From Rhodopseudomonas pentothenatexigens (GTDB taxonomy: Bacteria; Pseudomonadota; Alphaproteobacteria; Rhizobiales; Xanthobacteraceae): a stretch of 64,000 nt of DNA. Shown here piece after piece: positions 42,887-52,297 of this stretch. Where the stretch lies: assembly GCF_900218015.1 (NCBI RefSeq), contig NZ_UFQQ01000008.1, positions 124,001 through 188,000 of the forward strand, given 5' to 3'. Position numbers and translations under genes: made by a program. Below the pieces are notes generated by a model that worked only from the letters and a program-made list of their open reading frames with translations, was not told where the DNA came from and did no database searches. The number at the start of each line of letters is the position of its first letter. Within the stretch, counting starts at the first letter, position 1.

Positions 42887-45319
42887 TCAGCGCGAGGCGA
42901 CGGCGGAGTCCGGCAGGGCATAGACGACCAGCTCGTCACCGATCGGAGTCTCCATGAAGTGATGCCCGCCGGCCATGATCGCCAGGTACTGCTTGCCGGC
43001 GACCTCGTAGGTCATCGGCGTCGCCTGGCCGCCGGCCGGCAGCACGTCCGTCCACACCGTCTTGCCGGTCGCCAGATCGACGGCGCGGATCAGATTGTCG
43101 GTCGTCGCGGCGATGAAGATCAGTCCGCCGGCGGTCACCACCGGACCGCCATTGTTCGGCGTGCCGATGGTCAGCGGCAGCATCGACGGAATGCCGAACG
43201 GCCCATTGGTGCGGGCTTGACCGAGTGGCCGGTCCCAGACCGTCTCGCCGCTCCTCAGATCGATTGCGCGCAGGCCCCCATACGGCGGCTGCTTGCACAG
43301 CAACCCGGTGCCGGGCAGACGCCAGCCGGCGTTGACATTGATGGCGAACGGCGTGCCGGCCTGCGGATCGCCCGCGCCCTCCGCGCCGCCGATCTCGCCG
43401 CGCGCCTGGTTGCGCGGCGCCCAACCGCGGCGGTCCGCCTCGGCGCGCGGGACCAGCCTGTTGTAGTTCGGCATGTCGTTGTAGTTGGCGACGATCAGGC
43501 CGCGAGTCGGATCGACCGCGATGCCGCCCCAATCGGAGCCGCCATTGTAGCCGGGATATTCGATCCAGTGCCGATCGGTGGTCGGCGGCGTGAAGATGCC
43601 CTCGTAGCTCGCCATCCGGAATTGGATGCGGCATACCATCTGATCGATCGGCGACATGCCCCACATGTCGGCTTCGACCAGATCGGGTTTCTGCAGCGTG
43701 GCGTAGAGCGAGAACGGCTGCGTCTTGGCGCGCTGTTCGGGCTCGACCCCGCCCTGCGGCACCTTGCGCTCCTCGACACCGGTCAGCGGCGTGCCGGTGC
43801 GACGATCGAGCACGAACAGATCCCCGCGTTTGCTCGGCAGGATCAGCGCCGGCACCGATCCGTTCGGCCCCGGAAAATCCACCAGCGTCGCCTGCGAGCC
43901 GAGATCGTAGTCCCAGACGTCGTTGCGCACCGTCTGGAAGTGCCACGCCGGCTTGCCGGTGGTGACGTCGAGGGCGACCAGCGAGGTCGCAAACTCCTTG
44001 CCGCGTTCAGTGCGGGTGCTGCTCCAATAGTCCACCGCGGAGACGCCGAGCGGCAGATACACCAGCCCGAGCTGCTCGTCGCCCGAGGCGATGGTCCACA
44101 TGTTCGGGGTGCCGCGGGTGAAGGTCTCGCCCGGCGGCGGCAGCCCAGTGAGCTCCGGCTTCACCATATCCCAGGCCCAGCGCAGCTCGCCGGTGACGGC
44201 GTCGTAGCCGAGAATCACCCCGGACGGCGCATCGCGCTTCTGCCCGTCGAGCACCTGATGACCGACAACCACCACGCCGCGCACGACCGTCGGCGGCGAG
44301 GTGATCGAATACATCCCGGGGACGTTCTGGCCGATGCCCACCGCGGTGTCGACGGCGCCGTTGCGGCCGAAATCGGCGCACGGCTCGCCGCTGCGGGCGT
44401 CGACGGCGATCAGGCGCGCATCGAGCGTACCCTCGATGATCCGCGTGGCGCAGGCCGACTGCGGGTCGGCGTCGGGAACGGTGTAGTAGACGACGCCGCG
44501 GCATGCCGCGGTGTACGGGATGTACTTGTCGGACACCTCCGGATCGTAGCGCCAGCGCTCCTTGCCGCTCGCCGCGTCAAGCGCGATCATGATGTTCTTC
44601 GGCGTGCACAAATACAGCGTTTCGCCGATCTTCAGCGGGGTGGTCTCTGCGCCGTACGTCCCCTTGGCGGCCTCGCTCGGCAGATCGCCGGTATGGTAGG
44701 TCCAGACCTTGCGCAGTTCGGCGACGTTGCCGGGCTTGATCTGGTCGAGCGGCGAATAGCGTCGCGCCGCGTAGCTGCCGCCGTAGGCCGGCCAGTCAGC
44801 GCCGGTGTGAATCCGCGATGGATCCGCCATGCTGCCCGAAGGCGGCGCGATCGTCGCCAGGGCAGCGGTGCTCGGCTGGCTGATCAGCGCGATCGCCCCC
44901 GCTCCCGCCGCAATGATGACAATGCAGGCGGTCGCCCAGCCCAACGCGGTGCCGGGCCGATGGCGGAACGGCGCCAGCCACGGCGTCGCGGCGACGACGA
45001 GGACCAACAGCACCAGCGGCCCGACCAGCCGCGGCACCAGGGCCCAGCCGTTCGGCCCGACTTCCCACAAGGCCCAGGCGACGGTGCCGGCCACCACAAC
45101 GCCGTACAGATACAACGCCTCGGCTCTCCGCATCCACAGCAGGATCGCGGTGGCGAGCAGTCCGATGCCGGCAACGACGTAGTAAAGAGAACCGCCTAGC
45201 GCCGCCAGCCAGACGCCGCCAACGGCGAGCACCGCTCCGCACAAGAAGAACAGCACGCCGAGCGCGGCTACGAACCAGACACCTGCGCCGTGACGGCGGC
45301 GATCAATGCGGTCGGTCAT
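42887..45319 (-). CDS. gcd: Membrane-bound PQQ-dependent glucose dehydrogenase
   Basis: An 810-aa quinoprotein: five N-terminal TM helices (residues about 10-140), then a periplasmic eight-bladed beta propeller binding PQQ and Ca2+. It oxidises glucose (or other aldoses) to the lactone, feeding ubiquinone. WPAYGGSYAARRYSPLDQI, VWDYDLGSQATLVDFPG (conserved Asp), LYLCTPKNIMIALDAASGKE, AINVNAGWRLPGTGLLC and NGPFGIPSMLPLTIGTPNNG are family signatures. The ATG follows CAGGAG. Activity needs PQQ synthesis genes, not in this window. Confidence 0.95.
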   Translation of the reverse strand: MTDRIDRRRHGAGVWFVAALGVLFFLCGAVLAVGGVWLAALGGSLYYVVAGIGLLATAILLWMRRAEALYLYGVVVAGTVAWALWEVGPNGWALVPRLVGPLVLLVLVVAATPWLAPFRHRPGTALGWATACIVIIAAGAGAIALISQPSTAALATIAPPSGSMADPSRIHTGADWPAYGGSYAARRYSPLDQIKPGNVAELRKVWTYHTGDLPSEAAKGTYGAETTPLKIGETLYLCTPKNIMIALDAASGKERWRYDPEVSDKYIPYTAACRGVVYYTVPDADPQSACATRIIEGTLDARLIAVDARSGEPCADFGRNGAVDTAVGIGQNVPGMYSITSPPTVVRGVVVVGHQVLDGQKRDAPSGVILGYDAVTGELRWAWDMVKPELTGLPPPGETFTRGTPNMWTIASGDEQLGLVYLPLGVSAVDYWSSTRTERGKEFATSLVALDVTTGKPAWHFQTVRNDVWDYDLGSQATLVDFPGPNGSVPALILPSKRGDLFVLDRRTGTPLTGVEERKVPQGGVEPEQRAKTQPFSLYATLQKPDLVEADMWGMSPIDQMVCRIQFRMASYEGIFTPPTTDRHWIEYPGYNGGSDWGGIAVDPTRGLIVANYNDMPNYNRLVPRAEADRRGWAPRNQARGEIGGAEGAGDPQAGTPFAINVNAGWRLPGTGLLCKQPPYGGLRAIDLRSGETVWDRPLGQARTNGPFGIPSMLPLTIGTPNNGGPVVTAGGLIFIAATTDNLIRAVDLATGKTVWTDVLPAGGQATPMTYEVAGKQYLAIMAGGHHFMETPIGDELVVYALPDSAVASR

Positions 45320-45420
45320 GGCGCGCGCTCCTGGTTTCACCGAATGAACCGAGCAACGCCCCTCGTCATGCGCCGTTCCTCCGCTGCGCCGCCCGGCATT
45401 GTACTGTGGCAGACCTACAC

Positions 45421-45451
45421 AAAAGAGCCGCGCGGGGGTTCCGCGCGGCTC
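45421..45451 (-). terminator. Rho-independent terminator of the BA14K gene
   Basis: A perfect 11-bp stem GAGCCGCGCGG/CCGCGCGGCTC with a 5-nt loop, followed by TTTT on the minus strand, about 30 bp after the BA14K stop. It separates that transcript from the downstream gcd gene. Confidence 0.88.
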
Positions 45452-45480
45452 GTTCATATCGTCGAGTCGTGGATTGCTAG

Positions 45481-45888
45481 TTACGGGCAGGGGTGCCGCT
45501 GACCGTCGTAGCCCAGATACGTGCCGGACGACGGATCATAGGACTTGAACCGCTGCGAGCAGTACGCGTCGGCGTCTGCGCCGCGCGCCTGCGCCTGGCT
45601 GTTGGCGATCGCGCCGCCGATGATCGCCCCGGCCGCGAGGCCGCCGATCGCAGGACCCCAGCCATAGCCGCCGTGGCGGTAATATCCACCGCGATGTCCC
45701 CAGCCACGGTGACCCCAGCCGCGGTGGCCGTGCCAACCGTGATGCCGCCACTGCACCTGTTGCGCGGCGGACGTCGTTTGATGCGTGGCCGCACCCGACA
45801 TCATCGGAGCAGCAGCCGCCGGAGCGGATGCCACCGCCAGCGAACCCATCACCAACGCGGCTGCGGGTAGCATACGCGAAATCTTCAT
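45481..45888 (-). CDS. BA14K-family secreted protein
   Basis: A 135-aa exported protein. Signal peptide RMLPAAALVMGSLAVASAPA, a Gly/His/Trp/Arg-rich middle (HHGWHGHRGWGHRGWGHRGG), a Gly/Ala hydrophobic segment (PAIGGLAAGAIIGGAIA) and the conserved BA14K C terminus YCSQRFKSYDPSSGTYLGYD GQRHPCP. The family includes the immunoreactive Brucella 14-kDa protein and appears associated with the envelope. A consensus EcfG promoter is upstream, so it is probably stress-induced. Confidence 0.9.
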   Translation of the reverse strand: MKISRMLPAAALVMGSLAVASAPAAAAPMMSGAATHQTTSAAQQVQWRHHGWHGHRGWGHRGWGHRGGYYRHGGYGWGPAIGGLAAGAIIGGAIANSQAQARGADADAYCSQRFKSYDPSSGTYLGYDGQRHPCP

Positions 45889-45962
45889 CGACATTCTCCC
45901 TGTTGTCGTTAGCACTCGACCTCGTCCGCGCAGACTCGCGCCGGCAGACGGTCCGCTGCGAC

Positions 45963-45987
45963 AACGGGCGATACCATCGACCGTTCC
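45963..45987 (-). promoter_or_regulatory. Predicted EcfG-type promoter of the BA14K gene
   Basis: GGAAC (45987-45983), 16 bases, CGTT (45966-45963): an exact consensus match about 75 bp upstream of the BA14K ATG. Confidence 0.55.
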
Positions 45988-46165
45988 GTGTCTCGGGGTG
46001 CGACGCGGTGCTCGGTCGGCCAGCGCACGCTTCCGGGTTCCCAAACACAATAATTGCGGCGCCCTCGGACTGCCGCTCACATCCGTCGGGAACCAACCTC
46101 TACCGCAAGGCATCAAGATTGATGCGCCTGGCGCGCAGCCCGTCGTCAATCAGCGAGGTCCACCC

Positions 46166-47311
46166 TTGTTCGAACGCGTGATCGCCGATCTCACCGCACA
46201 ATTCAGCTTGATGCCGGCATGGCTGACGGTGACGCTGATTGTCGCAGCCGCTGCGTTCGTCGCGCTGTTGCTGCATCGGCTGATGTATTCGCTGTTCGAA
46301 CGCCGGCTGAAACGTGCCAAGCGATTCGCATGGCTGCTGATCCTGCAGAAATCCCGCGGTCCCTCCGCCCTCGCAGTGACGCTGTTCGTCGCCGTGGCCG
46401 TGCTGCGGCTGATGCCGCTCGAAGCCGATCTCGCGCAAACGCTGATCCGGATTCTTCAGATCACGGTGATCGCGTTGCTGACCTGGATCGCGACCCGGAT
46501 GACCGACATCTTCGGCGCGGTGTATCTGCGCCGATTCCACAAAGAATCCACCGACGATTTCCTCGCCCGCAAGCAGGTAACGCAGATCCGCATCCTGAAA
46601 CGGGCAGCCGCGACGTTGATCACGGTGGTCGGCATTGCGGCGGCGCTGATGACATTCGAATCGGTGCGACAATACGGAGTCAGCCTGTTCGCATCTGCCG
46701 GCGTCGCCGGCCTCGCGATCGGCCTCGCCGCGCGACCGCTGCTGTCGAGCATGATCGCCGGCATCCAGATTGCGCTGACCCAGCCGATCCGGCTGCAGGA
46801 CGTGGTGATCGTCGAGGGGGAATACGGCACGGTCGAAGAGATCACCTCGACCTATGTGGTTGTCAAGCTGTGGGACTGGCGGCGGATGGTGATTCCGCTC
46901 AGCTACTTCATCGAGAAGCCGTTCCAGAACTGGACGCGCGACAGCGCGGCGCTGATCGGCGCCGTCACTTTCAACGTCGACTATTCGGCTGACGTCGGCC
47001 GGATCAGAACGAAGCTCAACGAGATCGTCGAGTCTCATCCGCTGTGGGACAAGAAAGTGGTGAATCTCCAGGTGACCGACGCGACCGAGCGGTCGATCGA
47101 ACTGCGCGCACTGGTGAGCGCAGGCTCGGCCGCCACTCTGTGGGACTTGCGCTGTGCGGTTCGCGAGCAACTGATCGCATTCGTGCGCGAGGAAATGGCG
47201 CGCGCTCTGCCGCGGAGCCGGCAGCAGGTAGTGGAGACGAAGCCGGTGGCGATTCGCGCGGCCGACGCCGGCGTCAAGATCAGCGCCATGCCGCAGCACG
47301 CCGCGGAATGA
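46166..47311 (+). CDS. MscS-family mechanosensitive channel
   Basis: About 381 aa. TM helices at residues about 18-40, 60-80, 90-110 and 150-175, the pore-lining helix GVSLFASAGVAGLAIGLAAR and RPLLSSMIAGIQIALTQPI, then the beta domain (LQDVVIVEGEYGTVEEITST) and alpha/beta C-terminal domain (WTRDSAALIGAVTF). It opens under membrane tension to release solutes. A TTG start with GAGGTCCACCC upstream gives MFERVIADLTAQFSLMPAWL; an ATG at 46211 or longer upstream starts are alternatives. It is followed by a trehalose-synthase gene on the same strand. Confidence 0.85.
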   Translation: MFERVIADLTAQFSLMPAWLTVTLIVAAAAFVALLLHRLMYSLFERRLKRAKRFAWLLILQKSRGPSALAVTLFVAVAVLRLMPLEADLAQTLIRILQITVIALLTWIATRMTDIFGAVYLRRFHKESTDDFLARKQVTQIRILKRAAATLITVVGIAAALMTFESVRQYGVSLFASAGVAGLAIGLAARPLLSSMIAGIQIALTQPIRLQDVVIVEGEYGTVEEITSTYVVVKLWDWRRMVIPLSYFIEKPFQNWTRDSAALIGAVTFNVDYSADVGRIRTKLNEIVESHPLWDKKVVNLQVTDATERSIELRALVSAGSAATLWDLRCAVREQLIAFVREEMARALPRSRQQVVETKPVAIRAADAGVKISAMPQHAAE

Positions 47312-47438
47312 AGCGGCGCTTGGCCGAATTCCAGCCCGGGCGCAACTCACAGTTTCCCCAAGCCTTGTAGAAACGGCCTGACGCCCCGTGCGCGGTGGTG
47401 TAAACAGCCTGCGGACCGCGAAGGGAGATCGGCCGCAG

Positions 47439-49661
47439 ATGCAGCGTACCAAGACCGCCCTGAAATATCTCGGACTCGGAATCGCCGTGACCGTGATGCT
47501 CGGGCTCGCGATCGCCCCGTTCTCGAAACGACTGATCGAGCAGTGGTCCCGCAACGACGTCGAGGCACGGTCGAGGCTGGTGTACAATGCGGTACAGAGC
47601 CAGATCGTGGCCGCGATGGCCGATGGCGACAACGTGCAGCTCTCACTGCTGTTCAGCGCCATCGCGCTCGATCAACGCATTCTTGCGGTCGGCCTGTGCG
47701 CGCCTCAGGGCGGGCTGATCGCACCGACCAAGATGATGCCGGCGGCGTTCTCCTGTGAGAAGGTCGCGCGCTCCGACGCCGAGAGTTTTTCGACGATCGC
47801 GATCGACGGCCACCGCATCATGGTCGGCGCGTTTCCCGTGTCGTCCGGCACCACCAGATCCTATCTGGTGATCCTGCACGATCTCAGCTTCATCGACAAA
47901 CGCTCCGGGGAGGCCCGCGCGTTCATCATCGCGGTGCTGTTCGGCGTCGCCGTGGCGATGGCCGGCGGCGCGATGATCTTCGTATTCGTGACGCTGCGCG
48001 GCTGGATGGAGTCGCTACGCCGCGCCGTCGAGGACGTCCGCACCGGTACCAGCTCGCTCGCGGCGACGCGCGATCAGAGCGCGATCGACGTGCAGATCAA
48101 GAAGCTGCTCAGCGAAGTCGAGGTTGGCCGCAGCGCGATCAATGCCACGCAGATCGAATGGTCGCCGACCACGCTGCAGCAATTGTTGCGCGACTCGCTG
48201 CCCGAAGCGGAGGTGCTGATCGTCTCCAACCGCGAGCCCTATATCCACAACCGCGACGGCGACACCGTCTCGGTGCAGGTGCCCGCGAGCGGCCTGGTGT
48301 CGGCGCTGGAGCCGGTGATCCGTGCCTGCGGCGGCACCTGGATCGCGCACGGCAGCGGCAGCGCCGACCGCGAGACGGTCGACCGTCACGACCGGATCGA
48401 CGTGCCGCCGGATCGTCCCGCCTACAGCCTGCGGCGGATCTGGATCAGCGACGAGGAGCAGGAAGGCTTCTACTACGGCTTCGCCAACGAAGGGCTCTGG
48501 CCGCTGTGCCACATTGCGTTCGTGCGCCCGACCTTCCGCGAGAACGACTGGCGGCTGTATCAGGCGATCAACGAACGTTTCGCCGATGCCGTGGTGCAGG
48601 AGGCGAAGACCGACGACCCGATCGTCCTGGTCCAGGACTATCATTTTGCACTGGCGCCGCGGATGATCCGCAACAAGCTGCCGAAGGCGACGATCATCAC
48701 CTTCTGGCACATTCCGTGGCCGAATGCCGAGACCTTCAGCATCTGTCCTTGGAAGGAACAGATCATCGACGGCATGCTCGGCTCGACCATCCTCGGCTTC
48801 CACACCCAGTTCCACTGCAACAATTTCTTCGAAACCGTCGACCGCTTCATCGAGAGCCGGATCGACCGCGAGCACGCCACCGTCACGCTGGGCGGCCACG
48901 AGACCATGGTGCGCGCCTATCCGATCTCGATCGAATGGCCGCCGGCGGCGCTCGAAGGCCAGCCGCCGGTCGAGGTCTGCCGCGCCGAGGTGCGCGCGGC
49001 GCTCGGCCTTGCACCGGACACCCGGATCGCAGTCGGCATCGAGCGGTTCGACTACACCAAAGGCATTCTCGACCGGATGCGCGCGGTCGACGACCTGTTG
49101 ACCCGCCAGCCGGACTGGAAGGGTCGACTGGTGTTCGTGCAGGTGGCGGCGCCAACCCGCAGCAAGCTGTCGAGCTATTCGTCGCTGCAGGACGACGCGG
49201 TGGCGCTCGCCGACGAAATCAACGCGCGCCACGGCTCGGCGGACTACACGCCGATCCGGCTGCTGATCCGCCACCACGGCGCCGCCGAAGTGTTCAAGCT
49301 GTTTCGCGCCGCCGATTGCTGCGTCGTCTCCAGCCTGCACGACGGCATGAATCTGGTCGCGAAGGAATTCGCGGCTGCGCGCGACGACGAGCGAGGCGTG
49401 CTGGTGCTGTCGAGCTTCACCGGCGCCTCGCGTGAACTTGCCGCGGCGCTGATCGTCAACCCGTATCATCTGCACGAAATGGCCACTGCGCTCGACACCG
49501 CGCTGCGGATGCCGGATCGCGAGCAGCAGGAACGGATGCGGGCGATGCGCCAGCAGATCCGGGAATGGAACGTGTATCGCTGGGCGGCGCGGATGCTGAT
49601 CGACGCCGCGGCGTCTCGTCGCCGCCAGCGAATCTTCGACCTCGCCGGGGGTGCGCGCTAA
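47439..49661 (+). CDS. Membrane-anchored trehalose-6-phosphate synthase with sensor-like N terminus
   Basis: A 740-aa protein with an unusual layout. TM1 (residues 8-28) and TM2 (161-184) enclose a periplasmic domain of about 130 aa, a HAMP-like linker follows, and residues 255-735 are a GT20 trehalose-6-phosphate synthase. Conserved elements: [80 protein letters not shown] and [13 protein letters not shown]. It makes trehalose 6-phosphate from UDP- or GDP-glucose and glucose 6-phosphate. No phosphatase domain is fused. Next to MscS, it could couple envelope sensing to osmolyte synthesis (inference). It overlaps the convergent gene by 4 bp. Confidence 0.88.
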   Translation: MQRTKTALKYLGLGIAVTVMLGLAIAPFSKRLIEQWSRNDVEARSRLVYNAVQSQIVAAMADGDNVQLSLLFSAIALDQRILAVGLCAPQGGLIAPTKMMPAAFSCEKVARSDAESFSTIAIDGHRIMVGAFPVSSGTTRSYLVILHDLSFIDKRSGEARAFIIAVLFGVAVAMAGGAMIFVFVTLRGWMESLRRAVEDVRTGTSSLAATRDQSAIDVQIKKLLSEVEVGRSAINATQIEWSPTTLQQLLRDSLPEAEVLIVSNREPYIHNRDGDTVSVQVPASGLVSALEPVIRACGGTWIAHGSGSADRETVDRHDRIDVPPDRPAYSLRRIWISDEEQEGFYYGFANEGLWPLCHIAFVRPTFRENDWRLYQAINERFADAVVQEAKTDDPIVLVQDYHFALAPRMIRNKLPKATIITFWHIPWPNAETFSICPWKEQIIDGMLGSTILGFHTQFHCNNFFETVDRFIESRIDREHATVTLGGHETMVRAYPISIEWPPAALEGQPPVEVCRAEVRAALGLAPDTRIAVGIERFDYTKGILDRMRAVDDLLTRQPDWKGRLVFVQVAAPTRSKLSSYSSLQDDAVALADEINARHGSADYTPIRLLIRHHGAAEVFKLFRAADCCVVSSLHDGMNLVAKEFAAARDDERGVLVLSSFTGASRELAAALIVNPYHLHEMATALDTALRMPDREQQERMRAMRQQIREWNVYRWAARMLIDAAASRRRQRIFDLAGGAR

Positions 49662-50965
49662 ATCGCATCGAGCGTGCCGTCGGGCCCTCCGGCGATCATA
49701 TCGGCGAAAGCGCGGTGGCGGACTCGGATGTCGCTGAGGTCGCTCGGTGATGCCACGTCACGTTCGGCATCGCGCATCACCAAGTCGGCATGCTTGCGCA
49801 CCGCTTCCATCCGCGCCGGATCCCGCTCGCAGCTCACCACCCAGGTCATCACTTCCATCATCCGGATCAGCACGGACGGCTTGCCGGCGGCGTTCTGGCG
49901 GATCATGTGAAACATCGCGCCGACCAGCTCGTCGTAGCGGACATGCGGCACCACCAGCACCGTGCGGTCGTCCTTGATCGACACCCCGGTCTGCAGCCGC
50001 AGCGGCTTCATCTCGCACAACGCCGAGCCCAGCCGGTCGAGCACGCTGATTGCAGTGTGCGGGTCGTTGATGCCGGGCGACAGCGCCCGCACCCCGACCT
50101 CGACGAGTTGCCGGACTGCGAACAGCAGATCTGTCGAGGTGGAGCGCTGCGGACTCAGCGCGGTCGCGTTGCGAATCGCTTCGGCCGCGCCGTCGCGGAG
50201 CGGTTTGATCATCGCGATCGGCGCGCCGGGGAAAACGTAGTCGCCGGGCCTCACCAGCATCTTGATCGCGGTGTCGTGTTCGCACGCCCATGTCGCCAGC
50301 CCGTTTTCGTCGAGCTGATGCAGATAGCCGCGGCGATCGTCCGCGATCGGCTCCGCGCCGCGCCAGAACGCGGGGGGCGGCGCCGCCGGCTGCCGGTCAT
50401 CGGTGGCGAGCGTCCGCATCACGTCGCGAACATCCTCGCTGACTAGGCCGATCACGGTGTCGACGTTGATCCGGCCCGACATGTGGCCGACGAAATACAC
50501 CAGGGTGGCGACGCAGACGAAGGCGAGCGCGATGCCGACGCTGACCGCGAGATGCGGGATGAAGGCGCCCTCGTCGGGCAGTCGGACGCTGCGCAGCACC
50601 ACCAGCGCATAGCAAAAGGTACCGAGAAAGACGCCGAGCGTGATCTGGTTGCCGCGATCGCGGGTGAAGTTGCGCAGCAGCCTCGGTCCCATCTGCCCTG
50701 CCGCCAGCGACAGCGCCGCGATGGTGATCGAGAACACCGTGCCGGCGACGCCGATGGTCGAGGAGGCGACGGCTCCGAGCAGGGTCCGCGCCCCGGTCGC
50801 GCCGCCGTTGTACAGCCACTCCTCCGCCCAATCAGGGACGATGCCCTCGCGGTCGACCGCCACCAGTGCCCAGGCCGAGATCACGCCGAACGCCACCAGC
50901 AGCGCCGGGAGCAGCCAGAACGATTCGGCGAGATCGTCGATCAGTTTGCGAAGGCGTGCGGTCAA
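49658..50965 (-). CDS. DUF2254 membrane protein
   Basis: A 435-aa inner-membrane protein of unknown function. Four hydrophobic helices in the first 190 residues (FWLLPALLVAFGVISAWALV, STIGVAGTVFSITIAALSLA, GVFLGTFCYALVVL, ALAFVCVATLVYFVGHMSGR), then a cytosolic domain (INVDTVIGLVSEDVRDVM, YLHQLDENGL, LSPGINDPHTAISVLDRLGS). This matches the DUF2254 pattern. A TTG start with GAGGAA is preferred; longer upstream extensions read as low-complexity non-homologous residues. Confidence 0.82.
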   Translation of the reverse strand: MTARLRKLIDDLAESFWLLPALLVAFGVISAWALVAVDREGIVPDWAEEWLYNGGATGARTLLGAVASSTIGVAGTVFSITIAALSLAAGQMGPRLLRNFTRDRGNQITLGVFLGTFCYALVVLRSVRLPDEGAFIPHLAVSVGIALAFVCVATLVYFVGHMSGRINVDTVIGLVSEDVRDVMRTLATDDRQPAAPPPAFWRGAEPIADDRRGYLHQLDENGLATWACEHDTAIKMLVRPGDYVFPGAPIAMIKPLRDGAAEAIRNATALSPQRSTSTDLLFAVRQLVEVGVRALSPGINDPHTAISVLDRLGSALCEMKPLRLQTGVSIKDDRTVLVVPHVRYDELVGAMFHMIRQNAAGKPSVLIRMMEVMTWVVSCERDPARMEAVRKHADLVMRDAERDVASPSDLSDIRVRHRAFADMIAGGPDGTLDAI

Positions 50966-51077
50966 TCCAATTCCTCGCTGGGCCTCCGCACGCTCTCGAG
51001 GGCGGCGAGGCGAAGGCGGGGGGCTCCAAACGTAAACCGAGACGGCCGCAAAGGTTCCCGTCGCGGAACAGGAACGA

Positions 51078-52121
51078 CTAACGCGGCGGGGAGAGAGGCC
51101 TGGGCGCGCGCTGACGCCCATGCTCCGTTCGCACCGCGGCAAACAACAACGCCAACCCAGCCGCCACCGCGCCGACCGCAACGCCGGCCCGCAGCAGGTC
51201 CGGGTTGAATGGAAACGCGGAGGTGGAGGAAAGCCGGTCGAAGCGTCCGTGGGCGCCGGGATCACCGCGCCCGGCGTCGAACAGATTGTCGGGGCGGTGC
51301 GGCGCTTCCGGCTCGTCGCTGGTCTCGTTGTCGACGCCGGCCCGGGCCAGGATCCGGTCCACTACCGGAGGCATCAGCATCTGCCCCAGGATCGCCTTCA
51401 CCGCCGAGGCGCCGACCCAGTATTCGCGCGGCGCGCGCTCGGCGGCGCGTATCACCGCCGCAGCGATTGCTTCCGGCTGATAGATCGGCGGCACCGGCGC
51501 CGCCTTGCGGTCGAACTTGTTACGCGCCCAATCGAACTGTGGGGTGTTCACCGCCGGCAGATGCACCATGGTGAGGGTGATCGCGCTGTGCTCGGCCATC
51601 AGTTCGCTGCGCAGCGAATCGATGAAGCCGCGGGTCGCGGCCTTGGCGGCGCAATACGGTGCCTGGAACGGGATCGAACGATACGCCAGCGCCGAGCCGA
51701 TCGAGATGATCGCGCCGCGGTTGCGCGGCCGCATCTGGCGCAGCGCTGCCAGCGTACCGTGCACCTGGCCGAGGTAACTGACTCGGGTGACCTGGTGGAA
51801 TTCTTCCGGGGAAATGTCGACGCTCGCGCCGTAGACCGTGACCATGGCGTTGTTGACCCACAGGTCGATCGGCCCGAGCTCGGCTTCGACTTGGTCCGCA
51901 GCGACCATCATCGCTTCCGCGTCGCCGACGTCGGCCTCGATCACCAGCGCCTCGCCGCCGAGGCGGATGATCTCGCGCATTGTGCTCTCCAGTCCCTCGC
52001 GCCCGCGAGCGATCAGGCCGACTTTGCAGCCGCGACGACCGAACGCCACAGCGATCGCCCGGCCGACGCCCGCACTGGCACCGGTCACCACGACGGTTTC
52101 GATGACGTCGCGCCTGGTCAT
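51078..52121 (-). CDS. SDR family oxidoreductase with C-terminal TM helix
   Basis: A 347-aa short-chain dehydrogenase. VVVTGASAGVGRAIAVAFGR binds NAD(P), LWVNNAMVTVYG, ISIGSALAYRSIPFQAPYCA AKAATRGF gives Ser, Tyr and Lys of the catalytic triad, and VHLPAVNTPQF follows. After residue 280 there is a disordered linker and a C-terminal hydrophobic segment (LLRAGVAVGAVAAGLALLFA), unusual for SDRs and suggesting a membrane tether. Substrate unknown. The ATG follows AAGGGAATC. Confidence 0.88.
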   Translation of the reverse strand: MTRRDVIETVVVTGASAGVGRAIAVAFGRRGCKVGLIARGREGLESTMREIIRLGGEALVIEADVGDAEAMMVAADQVEAELGPIDLWVNNAMVTVYGASVDISPEEFHQVTRVSYLGQVHGTLAALRQMRPRNRGAIISIGSALAYRSIPFQAPYCAAKAATRGFIDSLRSELMAEHSAITLTMVHLPAVNTPQFDWARNKFDRKAAPVPPIYQPEAIAAAVIRAAERAPREYWVGASAVKAILGQMLMPPVVDRILARAGVDNETSDEPEAPHRPDNLFDAGRGDPGAHGRFDRLSSTSAFPFNPDLLRAGVAVGAVAAGLALLFAAVRTEHGRQRAPRPLSPPR

Positions 52122-52239
52122 CAGGATTCCCTTTGCTATTGGACACATGCGATTTATGCCGACAACGCGGGGGCAGCATTCCAGGTTGCTCTGCCGAAGG
52201 TGAAATCTCGGTCAGGCGTCTCGCAGCAAAGGCGCAAAC

Positions 52240-52272
52240 GAATGAGGGCCGACGCGGAGCCGCCCCTCATTC
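52240..52272 (-). terminator. Probable terminator after the degP-like gene
   Basis: A 9-bp stem GAATGAGGG/CCCTCATTC (52240-52248 with 52264-52272), about 25 bp after the protease stop on the minus strand, followed only by GTTTG. Termination strength is uncertain. Confidence 0.5.
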
Positions 52273-52297
52273 AACGGGTTCGGGATGGGCCGTTCGC

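Noticed and set aside
42833-45199. 788-aa plus-strand frame opposite gcd
   Set aside because: Shadow of a canonical quinoprotein glucose dehydrogenase.
51035-51058. EcfG-like element upstream of the DUF2254 gene
   Set aside because: GGAAC and GGTT are present but with a 15-bp spacer, outside the 16-17 bp seen elsewhere.
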